A DNA stretch of 64,000 bases from Bradyrhizobiaceae bacterium PARB1 (GTDB taxonomy: Bacteria > Pseudomonadota > Alphaproteobacteria > Rhizobiales > Xanthobacteraceae). Position 1 is the first letter of the stretch. Every line of letters starts with the position of its first letter. Below, one piece after another: positions 1 to 8,345 of the stretch. The stretch lies in assembly GCA_002256345.1 (NCBI GenBank), contig NKIY01000005.1:128485-192484 (forward strand), read 5' to 3'. The notes under the pieces were generated by a model, which saw only the letters and a program-made list of their open reading frames with translations, did no database searches and was not told the origin of the DNA. The position numbers and the translations under genes were made by a program.

Positions 1-261
1 AACATTGGCGATGGGCGGCTGCAGCAGTGGCGCCGGCAACGCGGGCGAGGCCGCGGGCCCCGAGGGCGGCGCCAGGCTGATTGCCGGACCTGACGGTACG
101 TCGGGGATATTCGCCGGCGGAACCGGCGCCGGGCGATCGCTGAAGAACTGCGCCGAGGCCGGACGGGGAAACAAGGCGCCATGCGTCAACGCGAGCGCCA
201 GCACCAAAGCCAGCCGCCCGCACCGGCCGGATGTTTGCAAATCAGGACCCCACGTCGTCAT
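1..261 (-). CDS. Secreted protein, N-terminal part (runs off left edge)
   Basis: The first 87 residues of a protein whose gene continues beyond the left edge. The ATG at 259-261 opens a signal peptide: a polar, Arg-containing start, a hydrophobic core (LALVLALALTHGALF, residues 17-31) and an AxA-type cleavage site (RPASAQ, cut near residue 37). The mature part starts Pro/Ala-rich and shows no domain in the visible stretch. It is probably periplasmic or secreted; its function cannot be told. No strong Shine-Dalgarno (SD) sequence is visible. The clean signal peptide favours this frame over a Gly/Ala-rich open frame on the other strand. Confidence 0.6.
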   Translation of the reverse strand, partial: MTTWGPDLQTSGRCGRLALVLALALTHGALFPRPASAQFFSDRPAPVPPANIPDVPSGPAISLAPPSGPAASPALPAPLLQPPIANV

Positions 262-503
262 CGCAATGCTTTTCAACGAAAACACGGCAAATTCAAGCCT
301 TGACGTAGATGCCGCGACGTTCCGCGCGGGACCACCCACAACTCGCGGGCGAAAGTCATTCGGGTGCCGACATGCAGTCATATTCCGCGCCTAAGCGTCA
401 GATACACCGCGTAAATGATGAATGGTCGATCGTCTGGCGCGATGGGGTCGTTCTGCCTAGGATGGCCGGCAGCGTTGGGAGTTTTCGTTTGCTGGAGTTA
501 TTG

Positions 504-1556
504 ATGGGGCGCAGCCAGAACGGCGCGAACGACCGTGACAAACCGGGGCTCGGCAGCGTTCGCCGTCCGGTGGTTGGTCTGGCGCTCGGCGGCGGCGCCG
601 CCCGCGGATTCGCCCATATCGGCGTCCTGCGCACGCTTCTGGCCAACGGCATTGTCCCCAATGTAGTCGTCGGCACCTCCATTGGCGCCGTGGTCGGCGG
701 CTGCTACGCCACCGGCCATCTCGATACATTCGAGGAATGGGCGCGCGGGCTGCAGCCGCGTAACATTTTTGGCTATCTCGACATCCGCCTCAATGGTTCC
801 GGCCTGATCGGCGGCAACAAACTGGCCGCCCAGCTCGAGGCCTCGATCGGCGCGCAACTGATCGAGGACCTGCCCGTGAAATTCGCCAGTGTGGCGACAG
901 AGGTGCGCACCGGCCATGAAATCTGGCTTACCCATGGCCGCGTCGTCGATGCCATGCGTGCGTCCTACGCCCTGCCCGGCATTTTCTCGCCCGTCCTGGT
1001 TGGCGACCGCTGGCTGGTGGATGGTGCGCTGGTCAATCCGGTTCCCGTTTCCGCCGCCCGCGCGCTCGGTGCCGAGATCGTCATCGCCGTCAATCTCAGC
1101 AACGACGTTTTCGGGCATTCGATCACGATCTTCGACCATGGCAGCAGCGCTGAGCCGGCCGAGCCTGCGACCGAACCGGAAGCCCCGCCCAAGCCGAAGC
1201 GTAGCTTCACCAGCTTCTTTTCGGCCGAACGTACCGTGAAGCGTGAATTCTTCGGCAGCAGCGAGCGGCCAGGTATTTCCACGGTGATGATCGACGCCTT
1301 CAACATCATGCAGGATCGCATTACCCGCGCCCGCCTTGCCGGCGATCCGCCGGACATGCACATCGTGCCGCGCGTCGGACAGTTCGGGCTGTTCGATTTT
1401 CACCGTGCCGACGAGATGATCAAACATGGCTCCCGCGCGACCGAACGGGCCATCGAAGGCATCCAGGAAGCGATCGAAATGCTGGTCCCCGAAGCGGCCA
1501 GATCTCCTGCCCCAGCCGTGGCGCAGAAGAAGCCGGTCGCTTCACAGGATCAGTGA
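504..1556 (+). CDS. Patatin-like phospholipase (RssA-type)
   Basis: A 350-residue patatin-family serine lipase. The oxyanion glycine motif GGGAARG is at residues 29-35, the nucleophile elbow GTSIG has Ser59, and the dyad Asp173 lies in DGA. Patatin enzymes hydrolyse phospholipid or other acyl esters with a Ser-Asp dyad. There is no signal peptide, so it is likely cytoplasmic or membrane-associated. I start at ATG 504 because GGAG sits 8 bases upstream; an in-frame open stretch back to 309 has no patatin homology. A Pro/Lys-rich insert near residues 215-240 is low-complexity. It converges on the CBS gene with only 15 bp between the stops. Confidence 0.88.
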   Translation: MGRSQNGANDRDKPGLGSVRRPVVGLALGGGAARGFAHIGVLRTLLANGIVPNVVVGTSIGAVVGGCYATGHLDTFEEWARGLQPRNIFGYLDIRLNGSGLIGGNKLAAQLEASIGAQLIEDLPVKFASVATEVRTGHEIWLTHGRVVDAMRASYALPGIFSPVLVGDRWLVDGALVNPVPVSAARALGAEIVIAVNLSNDVFGHSITIFDHGSSAEPAEPATEPEAPPKPKRSFTSFFSAERTVKREFFGSSERPGISTVMIDAFNIMQDRITRARLAGDPPDMHIVPRVGQFGLFDFHRADEMIKHGSRATERAIEGIQEAIEMLVPEAARSPAPAVAQKKPVASQDQ

Positions 1557-1571
1557 TGCCTGAGGCGGCGG

Positions 1572-2000
1572 TTATGCCGTCCCGATATATTCGCGCAGCG
1601 CCTCTTGCTCGTGCTCATATTCGCTGACCCGCGACTTTACGACGTCGCCGATCGAGATCAATCCGACCACACGGCCGTCATCAAGCACCGGCAGATGGCG
1701 GAACTTGCCGTTGGTCATGCGCTCCATGATCCAGCCCACCGTATCGGACGGCGAACAGGTCACGACCTTGCGCGTCATCACTGCACCGACATCCTCATCC
1801 AGCGCGGCAGCGCCACGCTCTGCAATGACACGCACGATGTCACGTTCGGAGAAGATGCCTTCGATCTGCTGCTTCGTCATCACCAGAACGACGCCAATCT
1901 TTCGCTCGGCGAGCAGTTTGACCACCGACGAAACCTTGTCGCTCGGTGCGACGCTGACGATGTGATGGCCTTTACCGTCGAGAATTGCGCTAACCAGCAT
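1572..2000 (-). CDS. CBS-pair domain protein
   Basis: A 142-residue protein made of two CBS motifs, about residues 10-65 and 75-132, with no attached catalytic domain. CBS pairs bind adenosyl ligands (AMP, ATP, NADH, SAM) and usually regulate partner proteins. Typical features are GIFSERDIVRVI at the end of the first repeat and GLISIGDVVK at the end of the second. ATG 2000 has a strong GGAGG seven bases upstream; an upstream in-frame alternative at 2015 would overlap that SD. The partner protein is not evident from the neighbours. Confidence 0.88.
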   Translation of the reverse strand: MLVSAILDGKGHHIVSVAPSDKVSSVVKLLAERKIGVVLVMTKQQIEGIFSERDIVRVIAERGAAALDEDVGAVMTRKVVTCSPSDTVGWIMERMTNGKFRHLPVLDDGRVVGLISIGDVVKSRVSEYEHEQEALREYIGTA

Positions 2001-2231
2001 TTTTCGCCTCCTCACTCACCGAGCCCTTCAAATGAGCACGGTCTTTCCTTCTTGTTCTCAACAAGCAGATACGGAGGCGAGGCTCGATGGTCGTGCAGAT
2101 GAGTGATCGAGCCGAACCACCGCTCGCGCAGAACGGATTCGGCCTCGGGAGCCGAACCAGCCGGCGTGAGTCACCTGTCTATTTTGTAATGATGGGGGAA
2201 GTGCACCGCACCCGCAAGGTGTGAGCGCGTG

Positions 2232-2291
2232 CCTGGAGCGTTTTTCGAGCGAAGCCGGTACCGGCTCGCATGAAAAAAATGCGTCAAAACA
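2232..2291. repeat. Palindromic intergenic repeat unit
   Basis: A roughly 60-bp unit centred on a perfect 14-bp palindrome, AGCCGGTACCGGCT (2253-2266), flanked by GCGTTTTT on one side and AAAAAATGCG on the other, which can pair as an outer stem. It resembles the short palindromic units common between genes in Bradyrhizobium relatives. The rest of the 2001-2323 gap holds nothing else I can support. Confidence 0.55.
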
Positions 2292-2323
2292 TCGGTTCTG
2301 AATTTATCAAAGCCGAGATAACT

Positions 2324-3097
2324 CTAGTGCAAATCCGGCATGTCCGATTGAGATGGCTCGGCATCGATGTGCCCCCGCGGAACAGGGTCGAACAGCGAGA
2401 ACAGCAGCAGACCGGCGAAAAAACCACCGATATGCGCCTGCCAGGCGACCGTGGCGCCCTCGCTGCCGACGGCAATCGAGCCCATACCGAAGATGATGTT
2501 GACGCCGAACCAAACGGCGAGGAAGCCGATCACCCGCGTATCGCGCAGCGCGCGGAACAGCGGCAGCGCTGGCACACGTGCAGCCTGATCGGCATCGCCA
2601 CGATTGAACGAGAGGAAACTGCCGCGCACAAACGCAAATCGGATTGCCGCCGCCATCGCACCGGAGACTGAGGCCGAGGCGCCGATCATCGGCGCGAGCT
2701 CGTGCTCATGGGTGACCAGATGCGCAGCCGCACCGGCGATCGCCGTCACCGCCATGAACAGGAAGAATCTGACAGCACCGAAGCGCCGTGCCAGCGCGCT
2801 GCCGAACGGCAGCAGCCACAGGATATTGAAGCCGATATGGCTGAGATTGGCGTGCAGCAGCGAATAAGTGACGAAAGTCCAGATGTCGGCACCAACGCCA
2901 CCCGGGAACGGCATGGACAGCAGCGTCTGATCGTAGCGCTTGGGAATGAAGCCGAACAGCTCGATGGTCCAGTAGTCCAGATCCACCGGCAGCAGCGCGC
3001 GGATGACATGAATAGCGACGAGCAGCCCGACATAGGCCGTCAGTGCGCCCGGCAGGGTCAGGATCGGTTCGCGCGGGGGATTGTCCGATGGGTCCAA
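2324..3097 (-). CDS. Rhomboid family intramembrane serine protease
   Basis: A polytopic membrane protein with the rhomboid signature: HANLSHIGFN in TM2, the catalytic Ser in GASASVSGA (the usual GASG with the last Gly changed to Ala) and the catalytic His in QAHIGG of the last helices. Rhomboids cut transmembrane helices of substrate proteins in the inner membrane. I place the start at TTG 3097, giving an N-terminus (DPSDNPPREPILTLP) that begins just before the first helix as in relatives. ATG 3184 and TTG 3220 are in frame, but the extra residues look non-coding. The start is uncertain; the family is clear. Confidence 0.82.
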   Translation of the reverse strand: MDPSDNPPREPILTLPGALTAYVGLLVAIHVIRALLPVDLDYWTIELFGFIPKRYDQTLLSMPFPGGVGADIWTFVTYSLLHANLSHIGFNILWLLPFGSALARRFGAVRFFLFMAVTAIAGAAAHLVTHEHELAPMIGASASVSGAMAAAIRFAFVRGSFLSFNRGDADQAARVPALPLFRALRDTRVIGFLAVWFGVNIIFGMGSIAVGSEGATVAWQAHIGGFFAGLLLFSLFDPVPRGHIDAEPSQSDMPDLH

Positions 3098-3266
3098 GGC
3101 GTCAACGGGTCTGCAACGGCTCTGGCGAGCGATGCTCCAGATAGGCGGGTTTTGTGCCGCGACGCAAGATGGGGGTATCAACATCCGCCCCCGGAATGAA
3201 GCCGGAGGCTCATTGCGCAATCAGCCGGCTCCAACCGCAGGCGATTGGGTAACAGCTCCCCGCCAA

Positions 3267-3539
3267 TTACCTGGCCGCTCTGACGACCTCGCCGGATGCG
3301 GGATCGATACGGATCTCGATCTCGGCGCCATTGCGGTCAAAGCCTTCGATCTGCCAGCATCCCTTGCTGCGCTTGGCCTTCTTGACCGAGTAGCCCAAAG
3401 CTTCGGCTTTCTCGATCGCCTTGTCGATCGACAGGCTTTGTCCAATTGCAGCTGATTTGCAGGCGACATCATCGGCATGCGCGATGCTTGCGCCGAGGCC
3501 AAGCGCGGCGATGATCAAAGCGATGGGAGCGTAGTTCAT
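3267..3539 (-). CDS. Secreted PepSY-domain protein
   Basis: A 90-residue exported protein with a signal peptide (cleavage after AHA, about residue 22) followed by one PepSY domain: SIDKAIEKAEALGY, then a strand with CWQIEGFDRNGAEIEI and DPASGEVV. Two Cys in the mature part (ACK and GCW) could form a disulfide in the periplasm. PepSY domains are thought to inhibit or modulate peptidases and sensor kinases. AAGGAATT precedes the ATG. It is transcribed away from a second PepSY gene in an operon with a two-component system, so it may belong to the same regulon. Confidence 0.82.
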   Translation of the reverse strand: MNYAPIALIIAALGLGASIAHADDVACKSAAIGQSLSIDKAIEKAEALGYSVKKAKRSKGCWQIEGFDRNGAEIEIRIDPASGEVVRAAR

Positions 3540-3673
3540 GGCAATTCCTTTGCGATGTGTTGGGCGGCCGTGATGCCATATGACGCCCGACGGCTTCCTG
3601 ACATGGCCTGTCAGGAAGCCGTCAGCGAGGCGTCGCTAGGTTCGGGGCATGTTCAACCGACCGGAGATGTCTC

Positions 3674-3928
3674 ATGTTTCCCGCCATATTCCTGATTGCT
3701 GTCACCCTGCCGCTGATGGCTGCGGTGGAATTGCGTTTCGACACGTTCGTGATCCTGATGATTCTGGTCTGCGCGGTGGCCGGCTTGACGACACCAGCAG
3801 GCGGAGGCCACGTTGCAAACAAGGCACGCCGGCCGATGGACGCGCCGACCGATCCTGCCAGCGAGACCGATGACACACCACTCAAGAAACCGGCAACGCA
3901 TATGCGCGAATCCGCGCTGGCTAGATGA
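3674..3928 (+). CDS. Possible small membrane protein
   Basis: An 84-residue open frame with GGAG eight bases before the ATG. Residues 1-45 are hydrophobic and could form one or two membrane helices (FPAIFLIAVTLPLMAAVEL and FVILMILVCAVAGL); the C-terminal half is polar. It lies 31 bp before the PepSY gene in the same direction and could be the first gene of that operon. I recognise no family. Its reality rests on the SD, the helices and the position only. Confidence 0.4.
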   Translation: MFPAIFLIAVTLPLMAAVELRFDTFVILMILVCAVAGLTTPAGGGHVANKARRPMDAPTDPASETDDTPLKKPATHMRESALAR

Positions 3929-3959
3929 GCCACAAGACGCCCCCGCCCCGGAGCACGCG

Positions 3960-4310
3960 ATGACAATGCGCGCCAGCGTAATCACCCGTAACGGCATGCT
4001 GATCGGCACCGTGCTTGCCGCTCTGATCGCCGGCAGCGTGACGGTGCCTGTGGCGCTTGCCAAGGATGACAAGTCCGAGTGCAAGCGTTCGCAGGACTGT
4101 GCCTTGCAGGCGCTCAAGAGCGGTGAGATCCGCCCTTTGACCGACGTGTTGGCGGTGGCCCGCGACAAGCTGCCTGGCGAGATCATCAAGGTCGAGCTCG
4201 ATCGTGACGATGGAATCTGGGTCTACGAAATCAAGGTGCTCACCGAATCCGGCAAGCGACGCGAGATCGAAATCAATGCGCAGACCCTTGCGGTTATCAA
4301 GATCGACTGA
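3960..4310 (+). CDS. PepSY-domain protein upstream of two-component system
   Basis: A 116-residue protein with an N-terminal signal or anchor helix (GMLIGTVLAALIAGSVTVPVA) and a PepSY domain: IRPLTDVLAVARDKLPGEII, then VELDRDDGIWVYEIKVL and REIEINAQTLAVIKID. The paired Cys (CKRSQDC) just after the helix would face the periplasm. CGGAG lies seven bases before ATG 3960. The stop is 3 bp from the response-regulator ATG, so the three genes form one operon. A periplasmic PepSY protein is a plausible accessory to the sensor kinase, by inference from the arrangement. Confidence 0.85.
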   Translation: MTMRASVITRNGMLIGTVLAALIAGSVTVPVALAKDDKSECKRSQDCALQALKSGEIRPLTDVLAVARDKLPGEIIKVELDRDDGIWVYEIKVLTESGKRREIEINAQTLAVIKID

Positions 4311-4313
4311 ACC

Positions 4314-4979
4314 ATGCGCATTTTGGTCGTAGAAGACGAACCACGCATCGCAGCAGACATCCGCCGCGGGCTGGAGGCTGCCAACTATGCGGTCGAGACA
4401 GTCGCCGACGGCAACGAGGCCTGGTTCAAAGGCGAGACTGAGGACTACGATGCCATCGTGCTCGATCTCGGTCTGCCCAAGCTCGACGGACTCTCGGTGC
4501 TGCGCCGGCTTCGTGAGGCCGGCATCACGACGCCGGTTCTGGTGCTGACCGCGCGCGATGGCTGGCGCGACAAGGTGGAAGGCATCGACGCCGGCGCCGA
4601 CGATTATCTGGCAAAACCGTTTCAGATGGAGGAATTGCTGGCCAGGCTGCGCGCGATCACGCGCCGCGCTGCGGGGCAAGCTTCGTCATTGATCAAGGCT
4701 GGCCCGCTCGAATTCGATACACGCTCGCAGACGGCGACCATCGATGGCCGCTCGCTCGCGCTCACGGCGATGGAATATCGCCTGCTCGCTTATCTGCTGC
4801 TGCATCGCGGACGCACCATGTCACAGGGTGAATTGCTCGAGCACATTCATGCCGGCGATACCGACCGTGACATCAATGCCGTGGAGGCCATTGTCGCACG
4901 GCTGCGCAAGAAACTCGGCATTCCCCTGATCGAAACGCATCGCGGTCGCGGCTATTGCATTCCGGCGGAGCCATCGTGA
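4314..4979 (+). CDS. OmpR-family response regulator
   Basis: A 221-residue regulator. The receiver domain (1-115) has the acidic pocket E7-D8, phospho-acceptor Asp51 in VLDLGLP, Thr in LTARD and Lys in AKPF. The winged-helix DNA-binding domain (about 125-220) has the usual INAVEAIVARLRKK recognition segment. It should be phosphorylated by the kinase encoded next, whose GTG start overlaps this stop by 4 bases. The pattern resembles the PhoP/QseB/FeuP group; targets are unknown, though the linked PepSY genes suggest envelope-stress or cation sensing. Confidence 0.93.
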   Translation: MRILVVEDEPRIAADIRRGLEAANYAVETVADGNEAWFKGETEDYDAIVLDLGLPKLDGLSVLRRLREAGITTPVLVLTARDGWRDKVEGIDAGADDYLAKPFQMEELLARLRAITRRAAGQASSLIKAGPLEFDTRSQTATIDGRSLALTAMEYRLLAYLLLHRGRTMSQGELLEHIHAGDTDRDINAVEAIVARLRKKLGIPLIETHRGRGYCIPAEPS

Positions 4980-6328
4980 ACACGCGCTCCCTTGCGTTCC
5001 GATTGAGTTGCGCGGCGGCGCTGGCGATTGCGATTGCACTTGGCCTCGCCGCCTTCGGGCTTCGAACCATCTTCAATCAGGAGATCGAACGCCGCGCCGC
5101 AGCCGAGCTCGGACAGATCGTGGTGGCGCTTGCAGGTCAGGTCAAGATCGACGCCAGTGGCACGCCCTCACTGGAAGCGCCGATGTCCGATCCGCGCTTC
5201 GAAAAACCTTATGGCGGCCTCTATTGGCAGATCAGTCATGGAGAGAACCGCGCACGCTCGCGCTCGTTATGGGACTTCTCGCTCACGGTCCCCGAAACGC
5301 AGCATGGCGACGCTCGCTGGACCATTGATCTCGCCGGCCCCGATCATGCAAAACTGCTGGCCGTCGTGCAGACCATCGCGGTAGCATCGCAATCGGGACA
5401 GGATGCACGTCTGCAGATCGTCGCAGCATTGGACCGAACTGATCTCGTGGCCTCCCAGCAATATCTGTTCAGATTGCTGCTGCTGTCGCTGAGCGCCCTC
5501 GGCCTGATCCTCATCATCGCGATGTCGGTTTTCATCCGCCTCGCTCTGCGTCCGTTCGATGAACTAGGACACGGGCTGCGGCGCATCCATGCCGGGACGA
5601 GCCGCACACTCGGCGGCCGCTTCCCGGACGAAGTGCAGCCGGTGGTCAATGATCTCAACCGGCTGATCGCCTTTCAGGACGCCGCTCTGGAGCGTGCGAA
5701 GACACACGCGGCCGATCTCGCCCACGGACTGAAGACACCGCTGGCGGTTCTAGGCGCCGTCGCAAGACAGGCGCGGCACGACGATCGCAACGAACTCGCC
5801 GATCCCATTGACGAGCAGATCCTGCTGATGGGCAAACAGGTCGACCGCGTGCTCGCGCGAGCGCGGGCCGGTGTCTCGGCTGCACTCGGCCGCGGCGCCA
5901 TTCCCGTCAGGCCCGTGGCTGACAAGATCGTTCGCGCATTGCGCCGACTGCCCGACGATCGCGGCTTGCGATGGGATTGCGACATCGCTGGCGACATCAG
6001 CTTTCCCGGTGACGACGGCGATCTCACCGAGATATTGGCCAATCTGCTCGACAATGCCCGCAAATGGGCAGCGAGCCGCGTGCAACTCACTGCGATACAG
6101 AGCGGCGATCATACCGTGCTCCGCGTCGAGGACGATGGGCCCGGCCTGCAATCCGAACAGATGCAGATGATCGGACGTGGCCTGCGATGGGACGAGACGC
6201 TCCCCGGCACCGGCTTCGGCCTCGCCATCACCCGCGATCTCGCCGAGGCTTATCGGGGACGGATCGAGCTGGAGCGGTCACCGCTCGGCGGGCTGAGCGT
6301 GACGGTGATCGTGCCGCGGCCGGTCTGA
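4976..6328 (+). CDS. Sensor histidine kinase
   Basis: A 450-residue inner-membrane kinase. TM1 is about residues 7-27 (LSCAAALAIAIALGLAAFGL), followed by a periplasmic sensor region of about 135 residues and TM2 at about 165-187, then a HAMP-like linker (RLALRPFDELGHGLRRI). The phospho-acceptor is His250 in DLAHGLKTPLAVL. The ATPase domain has the N box NLLDNARKWA, G1 DDGPGL and G2 GTGFGLAI. The GTG start overlaps the regulator stop (GTGA), which points to translational coupling. The pairing with the upstream regulator is secure; the signal is unknown. Confidence 0.92.
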   Translation: MNTRSLAFRLSCAAALAIAIALGLAAFGLRTIFNQEIERRAAAELGQIVVALAGQVKIDASGTPSLEAPMSDPRFEKPYGGLYWQISHGENRARSRSLWDFSLTVPETQHGDARWTIDLAGPDHAKLLAVVQTIAVASQSGQDARLQIVAALDRTDLVASQQYLFRLLLLSLSALGLILIIAMSVFIRLALRPFDELGHGLRRIHAGTSRTLGGRFPDEVQPVVNDLNRLIAFQDAALERAKTHAADLAHGLKTPLAVLGAVARQARHDDRNELADPIDEQILLMGKQVDRVLARARAGVSAALGRGAIPVRPVADKIVRALRRLPDDRGLRWDCDIAGDISFPGDDGDLTEILANLLDNARKWAASRVQLTAIQSGDHTVLRVEDDGPGLQSEQMQMIGRGLRWDETLPGTGFGLAITRDLAEAYRGRIELERSPLGGLSVTVIVPRPV

Positions 6329-6348
6329 CAGCACCACACAAAGAAAAA

Positions 6349-6375
6349 GGGAGAGCCCCTGAGAAAGGCTCTCCC
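6349..6375 (-). terminator. Rho-independent terminator reading leftwards
   Basis: A perfect 9-bp stem, GGGAGAGCC (6349-6357) and GGCTCTCCC (6367-6375), with a 9-nt loop. On the minus strand the stem is followed at once by TTTTTCTTT (6340-6348), so it is a good terminator for leftward transcription; on the plus strand no T-run follows. No protein gene lies to the right on the minus strand, so it may end a non-coding transcript (see findings). It could also serve the histidine-kinase operon as a weaker, reverse-use hairpin. Confidence 0.7.
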
Positions 6376-6739
6376 TCGTCTGATCGATCTTCTCGCGCCG
6401 GGCGACATGCCATCGGCCGCAAGGCCGACACCCCCACCCCTCCCCGCGCGGTGACCGTCTTGTTTGACGACAACCCTGTGTATCGAAGCGCACGAAGCGA
6501 ACCGCTGGAGACGACCCGCTCCGTTCTGGAGTGAGAGCAGAATACCCGTTGTCCCCGGAACGGCAAGAATATGGTGAAGATAACGTTAACGCCGGAAAGC
6601 CAAACCGACTCAGTGGAAAACGCGCTTTCGGCATGGACGCTGCAATGACCGGTCTGCACAACATGTAGCGGTCGGTAATGGATGGATTCGGGACAGATTT
6701 GTCCCTGATCGCCAGCTGACCGGGTCAGGATCAGCTCGC
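6376..6739 (-). ncRNA. Candidate small RNA region upstream of the minus-strand terminator
   Basis: 364 bases with no convincing protein gene. Read on the minus strand it contains several strong hairpins, for example TCGGCC-TTGC-GGCCGA near 6415-6430 and a long-range GACAAC/GTTGTC pairing enclosing about 80 nt (6469-6555), and it ends at the terminator at 6349-6375. I could not match it to a named RNA family such as 6S. This is inference from structure and terminator polarity only; the 5' end is unknown and the span given is the whole gap. Confidence 0.3.
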
Positions 6740-7297
6740 ATGAAACATCCTTCGAACCGGAAGTTTTTCGCCTATTGGGACGAAAAGCGCGGTTTCGCGC
6801 GTGCGCCCGATCGCAGCGAGATCGAGCCCGGCCCGATGCGCGAGCTGCTCGGCGACATCTTCGTGCTCGGCTACGACAAGGCCGCGAATTTCCCGTTCCG
6901 GGTTGCCGGTACCAGAGTTTGTGCCCTGCTCGGCTGCGACCTGAAGAATAGACCGTTCCCCGAACTGTTCACCCTCGCCAGCCGGGGCGAGATGGAGGAG
7001 ATGATCACCGCCGTCTCCGAGGATCTGCTGGTCGCCGTAGCGGGCATCACGGCCTACACAGAATTCGGCGACAAGGCCCATCTGGAATTGCTGCTGCTGC
7101 CCTTCGCGGCGCGCGCGCATACGCCCATCAGCCTCACAGGCCTCCTGGCGCCCATGACGCCGTTCAACGGCCGGCTCGGGCCGATGCAGGTCACGTCCTA
7201 CCGCTATCTCGCGCATCAGCCGCAGCGCTTTACGCCACGCGTCATGCGCAAGCTGCAGGTAGCGCGCGGCCTGATGGTGTATGAAGGCGTGAGCTGA
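6740..7297 (+). CDS. PAS_5-type PAS domain protein
   Basis: A 185-residue cytosolic protein with one PAS-like domain of the PF07310 type, common as stand-alone proteins in alphaproteobacteria. Recognisable segments are FFAYWDEKRG near the N-terminus, FRVAGTRVCALLGCDL in the core, LLLLPFAAR and a conserved YRYLAHQPQRF toward the end. There is no output domain, so it probably acts through a partner. AGGA lies about eight bases before the ATG. It stands alone between a structured gap and the PilZ gene. Confidence 0.8.
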   Translation: MKHPSNRKFFAYWDEKRGFARAPDRSEIEPGPMRELLGDIFVLGYDKAANFPFRVAGTRVCALLGCDLKNRPFPELFTLASRGEMEEMITAVSEDLLVAVAGITAYTEFGDKAHLELLLLPFAARAHTPISLTGLLAPMTPFNGRLGPMQVTSYRYLAHQPQRFTPRVMRKLQVARGLMVYEGVS

Positions 7298-7425
7298 CCA
7301 CCTCCGCGCAACCTCGGTCCAACGCCCCGCCAAATGGTTGCGCAAAACAGGTATATGTAACGCTGCATTAACCTTGCGCGCCTTACGGTCGGTACGAAAT
7401 TCTCCGCAGGACCGGCCTGACACCG

Positions 7426-8040
7426 ATGGCGCTCGCCCAGACCAAATCGATTCTTCCATCCGCAGAAGAACGGCGACGCTTCCAGCGCGTAAAAATCCAC
7501 CTTCTGGGCCGCTATATGCTCCCGGATCGTCGTGAGTTCCCGTGCCAAGTGATCAATATGTCCCCGGGCGGCCTGGCGCTGCTCGGCCCGGGCATCGGCC
7601 AGGTCGGCGACCGCGTCATCGCCTATCTCGACCATATCGGCCGCGTCGAAGGTAAGATCACGCGCATCATCGACAATGGTTTTGCGATGACCGTAGGCGC
7701 GACGCCGCGCAAGCGCGACAAGCTTGCGGCACAGCTCACCTGGCTTGCCAATCGCGACATCCTCAATCTGCCGGAAGACCGCCGCCACGACCGTATCGTG
7801 CCGCGCAATCCGATTGCAGTCCTCACCCTCGAGGACGGCATCCAGATGAACGGCCGCATCATCGACCTGTCGCTCTCCGGCGCCGCCATCGCGGCGGAGA
7901 AACGTCCACCCGTAAATGCGCAGATCATGCTCGGACGCATCCCGTCGCGCGTGGTCCGTCACCTCGAGGACGGCTTCGCGCTCGAGTTCGCGCATGAGCA
8001 GTCGCCGGAGACGTTGGAAGACAGCGTCAACGCGCGGTAA
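7426..8040 (+). CDS. Protein with two PilZ domains (c-di-GMP receptor)
   Basis: A 204-residue protein with two PilZ domains in tandem. The first has the c-di-GMP binding pair RRFQR (residues 17-21) and NMSPGG; the second has RIVPR (about residue 122) and DLSLSG. Both carry the RxxxR and (D/N)xSxxG residues needed for ligand binding, so both sites may be functional. PilZ proteins relay cyclic-di-GMP levels to motility, exopolysaccharide or adhesion. It lies 305 bp before a LapG-like protease gene, a combination that could touch biofilm adhesion, though no LapD-like receptor is in the window. Confidence 0.87.
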   Translation: MALAQTKSILPSAEERRRFQRVKIHLLGRYMLPDRREFPCQVINMSPGGLALLGPGIGQVGDRVIAYLDHIGRVEGKITRIIDNGFAMTVGATPRKRDKLAAQLTWLANRDILNLPEDRRHDRIVPRNPIAVLTLEDGIQMNGRIIDLSLSGAAIAAEKRPPVNAQIMLGRIPSRVVRHLEDGFALEFAHEQSPETLEDSVNAR

Positions 8041-8201
8041 ACGCGAAAGCGCACCAAATCGCGATTTTGCAGTGTTGTGAGGGCGCTATCTGCAGCAGCA
8101 GATACCGCGCGCCTTGCGAGAGGTTAATCGCTGCAGTTAACACGCCCAGTGCGATGCGCGCCCGGTTCCTGATTTTGCAGGATTTCGACGATTAACACGC
8201 G

Positions 8202-8233
8202 AAATTCGATGCAAACCCAATTGCATCGAATTT
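8202..8233. promoter_or_regulatory. Perfect 13-bp inverted repeat before the cysteine-protease gene
   Basis: AAATTCGATGCAA (8202-8214), a six-base spacer, then TTGCATCGAATTT (8221-8233). The arms are perfect and AT-rich in a GC-rich genome. It lies 113 bp before the ATG at 8346 and is not followed by a T-run, so an operator or a leader hairpin is more likely than a terminator. The rest of the 8041-8345 gap shows nothing else clear. Confidence 0.5.
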
Positions 8234-8345
8234 GAATCAATCTCGCCGCGCATTTGAATTGTAGTCGTCTCAATTGCACTTCGCCGACTTAGCGGCGACG
8301 AAAATCCTTCCTGCCAAGGTGGTCCCAACAAAAACGGGGGCCGCA

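Noticed and set aside
5-394. Gly/Ala-rich open frame on the plus strand at the left edge
   Set aside because: The minus strand here encodes a clear signal peptide with an AxA cleavage site; the plus frame has no SD or domain.
6376-6739. 6S RNA or a cobalamin riboswitch in the structured gap
   Set aside because: I could not fit the long closing stem with central bubble of 6S RNA, nor the conserved B12 box; the region is therefore left as an unnamed candidate.
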